From Planctomycetota bacterium (GTDB lineage: Bacteria; Planctomycetota; UBA1135; GCA-002686595): DNA of 64,000 nt. The notes under the pieces are model-generated. The model saw only the letters and a program-made list of their open reading frames with translations. It made no database searches and had not been told where the DNA came from. The position numbers and the translations under genes are program-made. The stretch is taken from the NCBI GenBank assembly GCA_030746555.1, contig JASLMK010000078.1, positions 1-64,000 of the forward strand, in the 5' to 3' direction. Below are positions 46,053-55,758 of this stretch, one piece after another; positions within the stretch are counted from its first letter, which is position 1, and each line of letters opens with the position of its first letter.

Positions 46053-48467
46053 GTGGGCGCGGGCCAGCCGATCCTCCTCGCCTGTCTGGCGATCGCGGCC
46101 TCCTTCGCGCCGGTGCGCGGCGCCGACGGGGAGGCCTACCAGGCCGACTACCGGCGCTTCGCCGACCTCCTCGGGCGATTCCGCCAGGGCGAGGACGAGC
46201 TGCGCGAGGCGCTGTGGGCCGCTGCCGACACGATGGCCCGCGACCACGGCCGCGCCGACGCCGCCTCGGTGACGGCCCACTACGCGCGCCTCGACACCGC
46301 CGAGCGGCTGCACGGCTGGGAGACCTACCGACGCTTCCTCGCCTTGCGCGCGCGCGTGCACGCCGCACGCGACGCCGACGACTGGTCCGATCGCCGCCCC
46401 GGCCTCCTCGCGGACCTGCGCGAGCTGGCCGAAGACGCCGGCACGGCGCCGGACTTCGTGCCCGCGGCGCGGGCCTTGAGCCTGTGCGCCTGGATCGAGG
46501 TCCGGGAGCTGGAGGCCCGCTCGGACCTGTCCGGCGGCGCCCGCCGCGAGCTCCTCGCGCGCGCGACCACCGACGCCCGGACCGCGGAGGCGGGCTTCGA
46601 GCGCGCCGGCCAGCGCACGCCACGACTGGAGCCGACCTGGATCCTGGGGCGCCTCGCCCTGCTCGACGGTGACCTGGCCGGGGCCCGGGACGCCTTCGAG
46701 CGCTGCCGCCGCACGGCGGTCGACGTGCGCAACGACGAGTACCGCGAGCGCGGGCTCCTCGGAATGGTGGGGGTGGCGCGGGCGACGGGCGACACGGCGG
46801 CCGTCGACCGGCTCCTCGCCGAGCTGGCCGCCTTCCGCTCCGTCGAGGAGTGCTGGCCCCTGGCCCGCGAGCACGCCCTGCGCCTGCTCCACGAGGACGC
46901 GGCCGAGAAGGCGCGGGAGTTCCTGCTCGCGACCACTCCCGAGGGTGCGTCGGAACGGGCCGACTGGAGCCGCTGCATGGTCCTCGCGGACCTGCGTCTG
47001 GGCGAGCTGGAGGGAGCGCGCTCGCGCCTGGAGACCGTGGGGAGCGCCGACGCCGCCGGGCGCCTGGCGCGCGCCGCGATCGAGCTGGCCTCGGGCACCG
47101 CCGCGGGCGCCCTGGCCGAGCTGGACGCGGTCGAGGGCGCCGACGCCTCCGAGCGCATGGTCGCCCTCTCCCTGCGCGGCGAGGCTCTGCTGCTCGACGA
47201 CCGCCCCGCCGAGGCCCTCGCCTGCCTGCGCGAGGCCCTCGCCGCCGCCGACCGCCTCGAGGCGCGCCTGGCCCGCCAGCGTGTCCTGGAGGGCACGGCG
47301 TCCTCGGTCTTCGGCGAGCGCCTGGGACTGCACACGGTGGTCCTCGCCGCCCGCGCCCTGGCACGGCTCGACCGGCCCCTGGAGGGGGCCGCCCTCGCCG
47401 AGGAGCACCAGGCCCGAGCCTCGCGCGACCGCCGCGCGGTCACCGCCGCAGACCTCGCCGCCCTGGCGGCGCGCTACGAGCACGGCCTGGTGACCTGGGT
47501 CGTCGGCGCCGACGACGCCCTGTGCGTCTGGGTCGGCGCCGACGGCGTCGCGCAGAGCCAGGCGATCCCGCGCTCCCGCCGCGAGCTCGCCCGCGGGGTG
47601 CGCCGCCTGCGCGAGGCGTTGTGCGCCGACGACGCCGGGCGGCGCGACGCCCTGGCGGAGCAGCTCGCCCGCGCCCTGTTGCCCGAGGGCCTGCGCCGGC
47701 GCCTGGGTACCGCTGGCCGGACCGACGGCCGGCTCCTGGTCCTGGCCCACGGACCCCTCGAGCGCCTGCCACTCGAGGTCCTCGCGATCGGCGGGCGCGC
47801 CCTCGAATGCCTGGCGGTCCCCCTCTTCCTGCCCGGCCTGCCCGCCGATCCACACGCCGTGCCGCCGACACCGGCCTCGGGGGTCTGGCGCCTGTTGGGC
47901 GACCCGCTCGACGCCGCGGGCCGGCCCCTTCTGCCCGCCGCGGCGGGAGAGCTCGCCGCGATTGCGGCCTTGCACCCCGACGCCCTGCTCGCCGGCGGCG
48001 GCGCGTTCCATCGCGCGGCCCTCCTCGAGGCCCTGACCAGCGGCGCGCCGGTGCACCTTGCGACGCACCTCGTGCCCTCGACCGCCTGCGACGACGGTCG
48101 GCTCGCCCCTGCGGCCCTGGTGCTCGACGGCGGGGAGCTGTTCTGTGCTTCCGACCTGATCGACCTGCGCGTGCCGTCTCCGCTGGTGGTCCTGTCGGCC
48201 TGCGCGAGCGCCGAAGGGCGGTTCGTGGACGCCGAGGGGCTCCTGGGCTTCGCCCGCGCCCTGCTCGACGGGGGGGCGCGCAACCTCCTGGTCACCCTCT
48301 GGCCCGTGACCGACGACGCCGCGGCGGCCTTCACGCCGATCTTCCACGACGCGCTGTGCGCCGGCGCCTCCCCGGCCCTCGCCGCCCGCGAGGCCCGCGC
48401 CGCCCTGCGTTCGGCGGGCCGCCCCGCCGCCGACTGGGCCGCCTTCCGCGCGCTGGGCCGGGACTGA
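46053..48467 (+). CDS. Exported TPR-CHAT protease-like protein
   Basis: 804 residues from GTG 46053, with AGGGG upstream. A signal peptide (GQPILLACLAIAASFAPVRGA) precedes about 450 residues of helical TPR-like repeats. The C-terminal about 300 residues are a CHAT caspase-like domain. His672 in HLATHL and Cys717 in LSACAS are the expected catalytic pair, followed by GLLGFARALLDGGARNLLVTLWPV. Export of a CHAT protein paired with sigma/anti-sigma genes suggests proteolytic signalling outside the cytoplasm; cleavage of the anti-sigma domain is a testable idea. The third gene of the unit, 6 bases after the second. Confidence 0.87.
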   Translation: MGAGQPILLACLAIAASFAPVRGADGEAYQADYRRFADLLGRFRQGEDELREALWAAADTMARDHGRADAASVTAHYARLDTAERLHGWETYRRFLALRARVHAARDADDWSDRRPGLLADLRELAEDAGTAPDFVPAARALSLCAWIEVRELEARSDLSGGARRELLARATTDARTAEAGFERAGQRTPRLEPTWILGRLALLDGDLAGARDAFERCRRTAVDVRNDEYRERGLLGMVGVARATGDTAAVDRLLAELAAFRSVEECWPLAREHALRLLHEDAAEKAREFLLATTPEGASERADWSRCMVLADLRLGELEGARSRLETVGSADAAGRLARAAIELASGTAAGALAELDAVEGADASERMVALSLRGEALLLDDRPAEALACLREALAAADRLEARLARQRVLEGTASSVFGERLGLHTVVLAARALARLDRPLEGAALAEEHQARASRDRRAVTAADLAALAARYEHGLVTWVVGADDALCVWVGADGVAQSQAIPRSRRELARGVRRLREALCADDAGRRDALAEQLARALLPEGLRRRLGTAGRTDGRLLVLAHGPLERLPLEVLAIGGRALECLAVPLFLPGLPADPHAVPPTPASGVWRLLGDPLDAAGRPLLPAAAGELAAIAALHPDALLAGGGAFHRAALLEALTSGAPVHLATHLVPSTACDDGRLAPAALVLDGGELFCASDLIDLRVPSPLVVLSACASAEGRFVDAEGLLGFARALLDGGARNLLVTLWPVTDDAAAAFTPIFHDALCAGASPALAAREARAALRSAGRPAADWAAFRALGRD

Positions 48468-48603
48468 GCCGCCCGGGCTGCGTCGGCGGCCGCGACTTTC
48501 GAGCGACGAGGCGCGCGGCAATCCCGTGTCGGTGGGGTGGCGCCGGGTGTGCGACACCGTGCGGAAAGGTGACGATGGAAGCGCGACACCGTAGGTTGGC
48601 GCC

Positions 48604-49974
48604 GTGATCCCCGACCGAGACACCGCGCGCAAGACCATGCGCGTCTACGGCGTGCTGTTCCTGATCACGGGCACGTCCTTCGTCTGCTTTCCGAGCCTCG
48701 TCCTCGACCTGCTGCGCATCCCGGCGGCGATCCTGCCCGGGGCCGGACCCATGGCCGGCGGTGAGCCGTCGCTCTGGCTGGGGCTGACCGGATCGCTGAT
48801 GGCGGTGATCGCCTACCTGTCCCTGACCCTGGCGCGCGATCCCGGCCAACTCGTCGCCTGGAACGCGCTCGTCCTCTCCAAGGCCCTCTCGACCGGCCTC
48901 TTCGCGGTCTTCGCCGCCACCGAAGCGAACTCCCTGTACCTGACCGCGGCGTTGGTGGACGGGGTGATTTGCTGGCACATCGCCTGGCTGCGCGCGGGCG
49001 CGGTGGCCGACGACGGCCCGGAGGACCCCTGGCGGCCGCGCGCCGCCGAGCACGACGGGGACGGTTACGAAGTCTGGTTCCTCAAGCTCAACGACCCCAC
49101 CTCGCGCGACGCCTTCTGGGCGCGCTACACCCTCAGCCGAGGCCCGGGCGGCGACCTCGCCGCCTGCTGGTACGTGTACTTCGACGCCGAGCGCCGCCGC
49201 GTCCGACAGGGGCGCTGGGAGGCCCCAGCGGACGAAGCCGCCCTCGATCGAGGCGAGACCCTCTTCCTCCTGCCCACGGGCAGCCTGGAGCGCAATCGTG
49301 CGAGCGGCCGAGGCGAGGGCGCGTCCTGGGAGCTCGGCTGGGATCCGGGCGACGCGCCGAGCTTCGACTTCGTCCCCGAACACCTCTACCGCTTCGGGAT
49401 CGCCGGCTCGCGCTACTTCAGCGCCCTGAGCGAGGGGCGCTTCCACGGCACCGTCGAAGTCGGCGGAGTGCGTCGCGAGTTCACCGACGCCCCCGGCGGC
49501 GTCGGCCACATCTTCGGCACGCGCATGGCCGACCGCTGGCGCTGGGCCCACGCGGTGCTCGAGGGTGACGCGGGCGAAACGGTCGTGTTCGAGATCCTCT
49601 CGGGCCAACCGCGCTCTGGCGGGCCGCTCGGGCTCACCTTCACCCTCGGCCACCTGTGGTTTGGAGGCCGCCACTACGCCTCGACCGGTCTGGTGCGCTC
49701 GCTGTGCTCCAACCGCACGAAGGCCGCCGGCGACGGCTGGGACTTCCGCATCCGCTTCGACGGCCTCGTCGCCGAGGGACACTGCGCCCCGGCCGCCGAC
49801 CTCGTCGCCGAGGTCGACTACACCGACCCGGCCGGACGCCCGCTGGTTTGCAGGAACTCGAAGACCGGCCACCTGCGGCTCGAGCTGCGCGACGCCGCGG
49901 GCGATTCGCTCGGGATCCTCGAGACCCAAGACACCGCCGCCGTCGAAACCGTCGTGCGCGTGGGGCGGCGATGA
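48604..49974 (+). CDS. Membrane protein with CrtC/lipocalin-like C-terminal domain
   Basis: 456 residues. Four hydrophobic helices fill about residues 10-135 (VLFLITGTSFVCFP; LWLGLTGSLMAVIAYL; ALVLSKALSTGLFAVF; LTAALVDGVICWHIAWL). The C-terminal about 310 residues are beta-rich, with YEVWFLKLNDP, GVGHIFGTRMADRWRWAHAVLEG and W/H-rich strands, resembling carotenoid-hydratase (CrtC)/AttH lipocalin-like domains. The fit is loose. GTG 48604 is the likely start. Its stop overlaps the GMC oxidoreductase ATG (ATGA), so the two proteins probably work together. Confidence 0.7.
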   Translation: MIPDRDTARKTMRVYGVLFLITGTSFVCFPSLVLDLLRIPAAILPGAGPMAGGEPSLWLGLTGSLMAVIAYLSLTLARDPGQLVAWNALVLSKALSTGLFAVFAATEANSLYLTAALVDGVICWHIAWLRAGAVADDGPEDPWRPRAAEHDGDGYEVWFLKLNDPTSRDAFWARYTLSRGPGGDLAACWYVYFDAERRRVRQGRWEAPADEAALDRGETLFLLPTGSLERNRASGRGEGASWELGWDPGDAPSFDFVPEHLYRFGIAGSRYFSALSEGRFHGTVEVGGVRREFTDAPGGVGHIFGTRMADRWRWAHAVLEGDAGETVVFEILSGQPRSGGPLGLTFTLGHLWFGGRHYASTGLVRSLCSNRTKAAGDGWDFRIRFDGLVAEGHCAPAADLVAEVDYTDPAGRPLVCRNSKTGHLRLELRDAAGDSLGILETQDTAAVETVVRVGRR

Positions 49975-51854
49975 TCTCCGCCCCCGCGCAGCCGGGGCGC
50001 ACGACGTCGGGCGAGCGCGCGGTCTTCGCCTTCGCGAACGCCTACGCCCGCCACGTCGGGATCGAGATCGACCCCGCCGTCCTCCGCGAGCAGACCACCG
50101 AGGCCCTGCGCGGCCTGCCGGCGGGGCCACGGCTGCTGGCGGTGGGCTCCGCCCTCGCACTCCGCTGGCTGGCGCCCGCCCTGTACTGCGCGCGCCCGCG
50201 CCGCTTCGAGCACCTCGACGCCGAACAGCGCGAAGCCCTGCTCGCACGCCTGCAACGCGCGCGCGGGATGCTGGCGCGCGGGGCATTCCTGGCCCTCAAG
50301 TCGGTCGTCCTCGGAGCCTGCTACGGCCACGACGCCGAGAGCGAGGCCGAACGAGCTCCGCGGGTCCCAAGACGCGCCGACGAGCCGCCGAGCGCCCCCG
50401 CCCCCGCCCCCGCCCCGGAGCACTACGACTTCGTCGTGGTCGGCAGCGGCGCGGGGGGCGCCTGCGTGGCGGCCCGCCTCGCCCGCACGGGAGCGCGGGT
50501 GCTCGTCTGCGAGCGCGGAGGCCGCGCCCTGTCCCAGCCCGACGCGCGCGTCGCCTTCCGCCGCTACTACGCCCAGGCGGGCTGCGCGGCGTCGGTCGGC
50601 AACACCCTCGTCCCCGTGCCGATCGGCGTGTGCCTGGGAGGGACGACGACGATCAACTCGGGCACCTGCCTGCGGACGCCGCCGGAGCTGGCCGCGGCCT
50701 GGGAGCGCGACAGCGCGGGCGCCTTCGACGCCGGGGCGTTCCAGGCACACGTCGAACAGGCCTGGCGCCTGCTCGGCGTGCGCACCACCGGCGAGGAGAC
50801 GATGAGCGCCTGCTCGCGCCTGTTCCGCGAGGGCGCGCGGCGCGAGGGCGTGGGCGAGCCGCACCTGCTCGAGCGCTGCGAGCGCGGCTGCGTCGGCAGC
50901 GGCCGCTGTTGCTTCGTGTGCCCCGAGGGAGCGAAGAGGACCGCGGCGGAGGCCTTCCTCGCGCCCCTGGGTGACGATCCGCGCCTACGCGTCGAGCTGC
51001 ACAGCGCCCTGGTCGCGGTGCGCCCGCCCGGCGCCGGTGGCGGAGACGTGCGCGTGAGCGTCCGCGAGCTCGCGACGGGCGCGACGCGCGAGGTGCGCTG
51101 CGGCAGGCTGGTGCTCGCCGCCGGAGCCCTGGCGACGCCCTGGTTCGTGCGCCGCTTCCGGTTGGGGGCCGCCCACCGCCTGGCGGGGGACGGGCTCACG
51201 GTCCACCCCGCCTCCAAGGTCTTCGCCGTCTTCGACGAGCCCGTCAACGGCGAGCGGGGCGTGCCCCAGGGCCTGGGGCTGGTCGATCCGACCGACGACG
51301 CCGTGCGCTACGAGGGCGCCTTCATCCCCCACGAGCTGGCGGCGCTGGCCATGCCGGTCGAGGGGCGGCGCCTGCGCTGGTGGATGGACCGCCACGATCA
51401 CGTGGCGACCTTCGGCTTCATGGTGCGCGACGAGGCCCGCGGACGCGTGCGCTACCCGCTCGGGGCCCATCAGCCCCTGATTCGCTACGACCTCGCGCCC
51501 AAGGACGTGGCGCGCCTGGGGCGCGGGATGGACCTGGCGGGAAGGGTGCTCTTCGCGGCGGGCGCGCGACGGGTGATGCTGCCGCTCAACCGCGCCGCCA
51601 ACGAGTTCACCCATCCGAGCGAGCTCGAGGGCGCGGACCTCGGGGAGATCGTCCCCGGGGAGATCGCGACGATGGCGTTCCACCCCTTGGGGACCTGCGG
51701 CATGGGGCGCGTCGTGGACGCGAACCTGCGCCTGTGCGAAGGCGTCTACGTCTGCGACGGATCGGTGGTCCCCGAGAGCCTGGGGGTGAACCCCCAGATC
51801 ACGATCTACGCCTTCGCCCTGCGCCTGGCGGAGCACCTCGCGGAGGCGTCTTGA
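49971..51854 (+). CDS. GMC-family FAD oxidoreductase
   Basis: 627 residues. About 145 N-terminal residues are alpha-helical, followed by the FAD loop VVVGSGAGGACVAARLA. GGTTTINSGTCLR is the GMC loop, LVLAAGALATPW and FHPLGTCGMGR...NLRLCEGVYVCDGSVVP...NPQITIYAFA complete the family end. CERGCVGSGRCCFVCPEG is an unusual cysteine cluster. It resembles long-chain-alcohol or sterol oxidases more than glucose oxidase; the substrate is open. Coupled to the upstream gene by ATGA and to the downstream lipoprotein gene by TTGA. Confidence 0.88.
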   Translation: MISAPAQPGRTTSGERAVFAFANAYARHVGIEIDPAVLREQTTEALRGLPAGPRLLAVGSALALRWLAPALYCARPRRFEHLDAEQREALLARLQRARGMLARGAFLALKSVVLGACYGHDAESEAERAPRVPRRADEPPSAPAPAPAPEHYDFVVVGSGAGGACVAARLARTGARVLVCERGGRALSQPDARVAFRRYYAQAGCAASVGNTLVPVPIGVCLGGTTTINSGTCLRTPPELAAAWERDSAGAFDAGAFQAHVEQAWRLLGVRTTGEETMSACSRLFREGARREGVGEPHLLERCERGCVGSGRCCFVCPEGAKRTAAEAFLAPLGDDPRLRVELHSALVAVRPPGAGGGDVRVSVRELATGATREVRCGRLVLAAGALATPWFVRRFRLGAAHRLAGDGLTVHPASKVFAVFDEPVNGERGVPQGLGLVDPTDDAVRYEGAFIPHELAALAMPVEGRRLRWWMDRHDHVATFGFMVRDEARGRVRYPLGAHQPLIRYDLAPKDVARLGRGMDLAGRVLFAAGARRVMLPLNRAANEFTHPSELEGADLGEIVPGEIATMAFHPLGTCGMGRVVDANLRLCEGVYVCDGSVVPESLGVNPQITIYAFALRLAEHLAEAS

Positions 51855-52531
51855 GAGGGCTCGCGACGAGCCCGGCCACGCGGGCGCCGTGGACCCTGGC
51901 GGCGGCCCTCGCATGGAGCGCGGGAGCGTGCAGCGGCCCGGAGCCAGCCGCCGAAGCGCCGCCTGGCGAGGAGCCGTGGACGGTGCTGCTCGCAGCCGAT
52001 CGCCTGGCCGACTGGGAAGCGACCGCCTTCGGCGGCGAGGGCGCGATCGGGGTCGAGGACGACCTCGTGGTGCTGGAGATGGGCTCGCCGTTGACCGGCC
52101 TCTCCTGGACCGGCGGCGAGCTGCCGCTGTGGGACTACGAGCTCGAGGTCACCGCCCGCCGCCTGGCGGGGACCGACTTCTTCTGCGGCCTCACCTTCCC
52201 CGTCGGCGACAGCCACGCGACCCTGATCCTGGGCGGCTGGGGCGGCGCCTTGACCGGTCTCTCGTGCCTGGACGGCGCCGACGCCTCGGAGAACGAGACG
52301 ACGACCTTCATCGCCTACGAACGCGGGCGCGAGGTCACCGCCCGCGTGCGCGTGACGCGCGCGGTGATCGAGACCTGGCTCGACGGCGAGCTGCTGCACA
52401 CCGTCGACATCGCCGGCCGGAGCGTCGGCCTGCGCCCCGAAGTCCTGCTGTCGCGGCCCTTGGGCGTGGCCTCGTTCCTCACGCGCTCGGGCCTGGGAGA
52501 GCTGCGCCTGCGACGCTGGCGCGAGCGCTGA
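51851..52531 (+). CDS. DUF1080-like lipoprotein (LamG/3-keto-disaccharide hydrolase fold)
   Basis: 226 residues from TTG 51851, with GGAGG upstream and TTGA overlap with the GMC gene. A signal peptide ends in AWSAGAC, so it is likely a lipoprotein. The rest is a beta-jelly-roll: WTVLLAADRLADWEAT, YELEVTARRLAGTDFFCGLTFPVG and a late strand ...SGLGELRLRRW. This is the concanavalin-like DUF1080 pattern common in planctomycetes, often carbohydrate-linked. Its stop lies one base from the stop of the convergent coiled-coil gene. Confidence 0.78.
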   Translation: MRGLATSPATRAPWTLAAALAWSAGACSGPEPAAEAPPGEEPWTVLLAADRLADWEATAFGGEGAIGVEDDLVVLEMGSPLTGLSWTGGELPLWDYELEVTARRLAGTDFFCGLTFPVGDSHATLILGGWGGALTGLSCLDGADASENETTTFIAYERGREVTARVRVTRAVIETWLDGELLHTVDIAGRSVGLRPEVLLSRPLGVASFLTRSGLGELRLRRWRER

Positions 52532-52532
52532 C

Positions 52533-53312
52533 TCACTCCGGGCGGATCGAGAGCCCGCCCGAGGAGCGCAGGTCCACGCGGTAGCGCCCGCCCGAGCGCA
52601 GCTGGGTGAAGGGCGCCTCCCCGTGGGCGGCGCGCAGGCCGGCGCCCTCGGCGAGAGCGCGATCATTGGCGTAGTCCCAGAAGCGCTGCCAGAGCTCGGC
52701 GTGGGGACCCGGCGCGATCTCGTCGCCCGCCGCGAGCCCCGGGCGCAGGCCGACCGTGTCGAGCTCGACCCCCTCGACCGGGCGCTGGCGCTCGCCCCAC
52801 GCGCGACGAAAGAGGCAGATCGAGCGCCCGCGCAGGGCGTCACCGGCCTCGACGAAGTCGTCGGCGAACTTCACGACCTGGGACTCGAGGTAGAGGAAGC
52901 GGCCCTGGATCTCGAAGGTGAGCGGCGTGCCCGCCGGCTCGCCGTCCGCGCCGAGCTCCTCGAAGCGCACGCGCGACACGGCGCCCTCGTCCCGTTCGAG
53001 CTGCTCGAGCACCTCGATACGCGCCAGGCGGTGGTCGAGGCGCAGGAGGCGGTTTTTGAGCTCGAGCTGTCGTTTCTGGCGCGTGAGCTCGCGGTTGCGC
53101 TCGCTGGCCCGGTCGAGGTCGGCGCGCGCCAGGCGCAGGCGGTCGGCCTGCTCCTCGATGTCCGCGGTCAGCCCGGCGATGCGCTGGTCGCGTACGGCGA
53201 TGTCGCGCTCGCGCTCCAGCACCGAGCCGCGGTAGTGGTGCGTCCACCAGCCGACGACGCCCACCAGGCCGCCGAGGACCAGGAGGGCGAGGAGGTTCAG
53301 GGCCCTGGTCAT
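52533..53312 (-). CDS. Membrane-anchored coiled-coil protein
   Basis: 259 residues. One N-terminal membrane helix (LLALLVLGGLVGVVGWW) is followed by about 70 residues of charged heptads (RERDIAVRDQRIAGL ... LTRQKRQLELKNRLLRLD), a likely coiled coil. The C-terminal about 140 residues are mixed alpha/beta with no recognised motif. Possible scaffold; no function assigned. It is single and convergent with the operon on its left. Confidence 0.75.
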   Translation of the reverse strand: MTRALNLLALLVLGGLVGVVGWWTHHYRGSVLERERDIAVRDQRIAGLTADIEEQADRLRLARADLDRASERNRELTRQKRQLELKNRLLRLDHRLARIEVLEQLERDEGAVSRVRFEELGADGEPAGTPLTFEIQGRFLYLESQVVKFADDFVEAGDALRGRSICLFRRAWGERQRPVEGVELDTVGLRPGLAAGDEIAPGPHAELWQRFWDYANDRALAEGAGLRAAHGEAPFTQLRSGGRYRVDLRSSGGLSIRPE

Positions 53313-53467
53313 GCCCTCTCTCCATCGGCCATGGGCGCGGCGCGCAGGCGGGGATTTCGGCGCTTTCGCGCCAGATCGGGGCTCTGGAGCGCGGGCGGGC
53401 TAGACTCGGGGGCGTGGGGGCCGCCGCCCCTCGTGCCCGCCGTCGCAACGCCCCTCCATCACCGACC

Positions 53468-54805
53468 ATGCGCCAGCCCTTCGCCTCGGCCCTCGCCAGC
53501 GGACTCCTCTGCCTCCTCGCCCCCGGCGCGGCAGCCCTCGGCGACGAGTGGCCGGGCTTCCGCGGTCCCGACGGCACGGGGGTCTCCCGGGCCGAGGGCC
53601 TGCCCGAGCGCTGGAGCGCCACCGAGAACGTCACCTGGTCGGTCGGGGTCGCCGGCCGCGGCTGGTCCTCTCCGATCGTGACCTCAGGCCGCGTCTTCGT
53701 CACCAGCGCCGTGCCCGACGGCGAGGACGTCGAGGCGCGCAAGGGCCTCTACTTCGGAGGCGAGCAGAGCGATCCGCCGGCCATGGAGTACCGCTGGACC
53801 GTGGCCTGCCTGGACGCGGCGACCGGCGAGGCGCGCTGGGAGCGGGTCGCCCACCACGGGCGGCCTCAGACGCCCATCCACGTCAAGAACTCCTACGCCT
53901 CGGCGACTCCGGTCAGCGACGGCGAGCGGATCTTCGCGCGCTTCTGCGACGTCGGGGTCTTCGCCTACGACCTCGACGGGAAGGAGCTGTGGAAGCGGCG
54001 CCTGGAGCCGGTGGCGACCCGCCGCGACTGGGGCGGCGCGGCCTCGCTCGCCCACCACGAGGGTCGGCTGTTCGTCGTGAACGACAACGAGGACGCCTCG
54101 TACCTGATGGCGCTGGACGCGAAGAGCGGCGAGACCCTGTGGCGCATCGAACGGGACGAGGCCAGCAACTGGGCGACGCCCTTCGTCTGGGAGACCGACG
54201 AGCGCACCGAGCTCGTCACCGCCGGGTCGCGGCGCGTGCGTTCCTACGACCTCGACGGAGCGCCCTTGTGGGAGCTGGCGGGGATGTCGCGCATCACCAT
54301 CGCCACGCCCTACGCCGCCGGCGGGCTCTTGTACGTGACCTCGGGCTTCGTCATGGACCGCAGCCGCCCGGTCTACGCCATCCGGCCGGGGGCGACGGGG
54401 GACATCAGCCCGGGCGGGGAGCGAGGCGAACAGGCGCTCGCCTGGTCGTTGGAGCGCGGCGCGCCCTACAACCCCTCGACGCTGGTCTACGACGGCCGCC
54501 TGTACGTGCTGCTCGACGCCGGCTTCCTCGCCTGCTACGACGCGACCAGCGGAGAGGAGCTCTACGGCAAGCAGCGCCTGGGAGGCCGGGCGGGGTTCAC
54601 GGCCTCGCCCTGGGCCTACGGGGGCAAGGTCTTCTGCCTCGACGAGGACGGCGAGACCTTCGTCGTGCGCACGGGCGACGCCTTCGAGCTCTCCCACACC
54701 AACTCCCTGAGCGAGATGTGCATGGCGACCCCCGCCATCGCCGCGGGGAGCCTGTTCGTACGCACCCAGGCCCGCCTGTTCTGCCTGCGGGCCGCCGCCG
54801 ACTGA
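53468..54805 (+). CDS. Exported PQQ-like beta-propeller protein (BamB-like)
   Basis: 445 residues from ATG 53468. A signal peptide ends near PGAAALGDE. The mature protein opens with WPGFRGPDGTGVS, a planctomycete hallmark, and shows repeated blades ending in G-E-x-L-W or A-x-x-G-E-type turns (ATGEARWE, LDGKELWKR, KSGETLWR, DGAPLWE, TSGEELY). Such propellers are structural or protein-binding; no catalytic residue can be named. Function is unknown. Confidence 0.87.
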   Translation: MRQPFASALASGLLCLLAPGAAALGDEWPGFRGPDGTGVSRAEGLPERWSATENVTWSVGVAGRGWSSPIVTSGRVFVTSAVPDGEDVEARKGLYFGGEQSDPPAMEYRWTVACLDAATGEARWERVAHHGRPQTPIHVKNSYASATPVSDGERIFARFCDVGVFAYDLDGKELWKRRLEPVATRRDWGGAASLAHHEGRLFVVNDNEDASYLMALDAKSGETLWRIERDEASNWATPFVWETDERTELVTAGSRRVRSYDLDGAPLWELAGMSRITIATPYAAGGLLYVTSGFVMDRSRPVYAIRPGATGDISPGGERGEQALAWSLERGAPYNPSTLVYDGRLYVLLDAGFLACYDATSGEELYGKQRLGGRAGFTASPWAYGGKVFCLDEDGETFVVRTGDAFELSHTNSLSEMCMATPAIAAGSLFVRTQARLFCLRAAAD

Positions 54806-54960
54806 CGGCCCGTCGGGGGCCGATTCCCAGCATCGGGCTGGTCCGCGGGCGTTCGAGCCGCGCGGGGGCGGAGGGCGTCGCGCTCCCTCAAGGCGATCGG
54901 GCGGCGCTCCGATAAGCCCGTCTGCCGGCGACGTGGCCGGCATCGACGGAGGAGCCCGAG

Positions 54961-55530
54961 ATGATCGCCAGCCTTGCACTGACCGCCGCCTGCGCCGCCG
55001 CGAGCGGCCCGGGCACCCTCGCCCCCCCCACGGAGCGGCCCGAGGCGCTGATCGTCGTCGAGGCCACGCGCATCCGAGCTCGCAGCTTCAGCGCCGAGCC
55101 CTTGGTGCTCCTGCTGGCTTCCGCCGACCGCAACGTGACGGCCCTCTTCCCCCTGGCCCCCGGCGCGAGCGCGGCGGGCTCGTTCCCGCGCGGCGCCCTC
55201 GACGACGCCTGGCTGGAGGTCTTCCTGCCCTCCAGGGCCGGCTGGGCGACCACCGGCGCCTTGTGCGTGGGCTCGGCACCCGACACGGGTGCGGAGCTGT
55301 GGGTCGGAGCCGGCGGCCGCCTCGCGGCGCGCGCCCTGGGGTTCGGCCTCCTGGACCTCACCGGGCGCACCACCGGCTCCCTGCTGCCCCCTCGCGTCGG
55401 GCCGTTCCTCGCGCGCTCCGGCGCCGGCGGCCCTCCGCTACCCACCCACGTTCCGATCCCCGCGCCCGGGCGCAAGCGGCCGGTGGACACACCGCCGGAG
55501 ATCGGAGAAGAACCCCTCCCGCCGTTCTGA
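54961..55530 (+). CDS. Small exported protein of unknown function
   Basis: 189 residues. GGAGGAGCC lies 10 bases before the ATG. A hydrophobic start (MIASLALTAACAAAS) looks like a short signal peptide, possibly lipidated at Cys11. The rest is beta-strand and Pro/Gly rich, ending in a Pro-rich tail. I do not recognise it. A 12-base-pair hairpin follows at 55565-55594. Confidence 0.7.
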   Translation: MIASLALTAACAAASGPGTLAPPTERPEALIVVEATRIRARSFSAEPLVLLLASADRNVTALFPLAPGASAAGSFPRGALDDAWLEVFLPSRAGWATTGALCVGSAPDTGAELWVGAGGRLAARALGFGLLDLTGRTTGSLLPPRVGPFLARSGAGGPPLPTHVPIPAPGRKRPVDTPPEIGEEPLPPF

Positions 55531-55564
55531 AAAGGCCCCGCGGGGGGGTGTGAGAGAGACCCTC

Positions 55565-55594
55565 GGGGGCTCGCGGTCACGGCCGCGGGCCCCC
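55565..55594. terminator. GC-rich hairpin after the small exported protein
   Basis: Twelve base pairs (one G-T): GGGGGC at 55565-55570 pairs with GCCCCC at 55589-55594, with GCGG/CCGC inside. Weak T content follows (ACTTCGTTCC). It lies 35 bases after the stop at 55530. Confidence 0.6.
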
Positions 55595-55758
55595 ACTTCG
55601 TTCCGGCGCTCCTGGACTCCGCTCTCCTTGCGGAGGATCATCGCCCAGCGACGAGACGCCGTGGACGCGATGCGAGGCAAAGGAACCGCCGTCGGGAAGG
55701 CCACCGACCGGAGGCAGTCGGGGGACACGGCGGCGGCGAGAACGCGGGCGGTGGCTCG

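Noticed and set aside
44817-48638. 1273-residue minus-strand frame across the CHAT gene
   Set aside because: An antisense shadow of the plus-strand anti-sigma and CHAT genes, rich in Arg, Gly, Ala and Gln without motifs.
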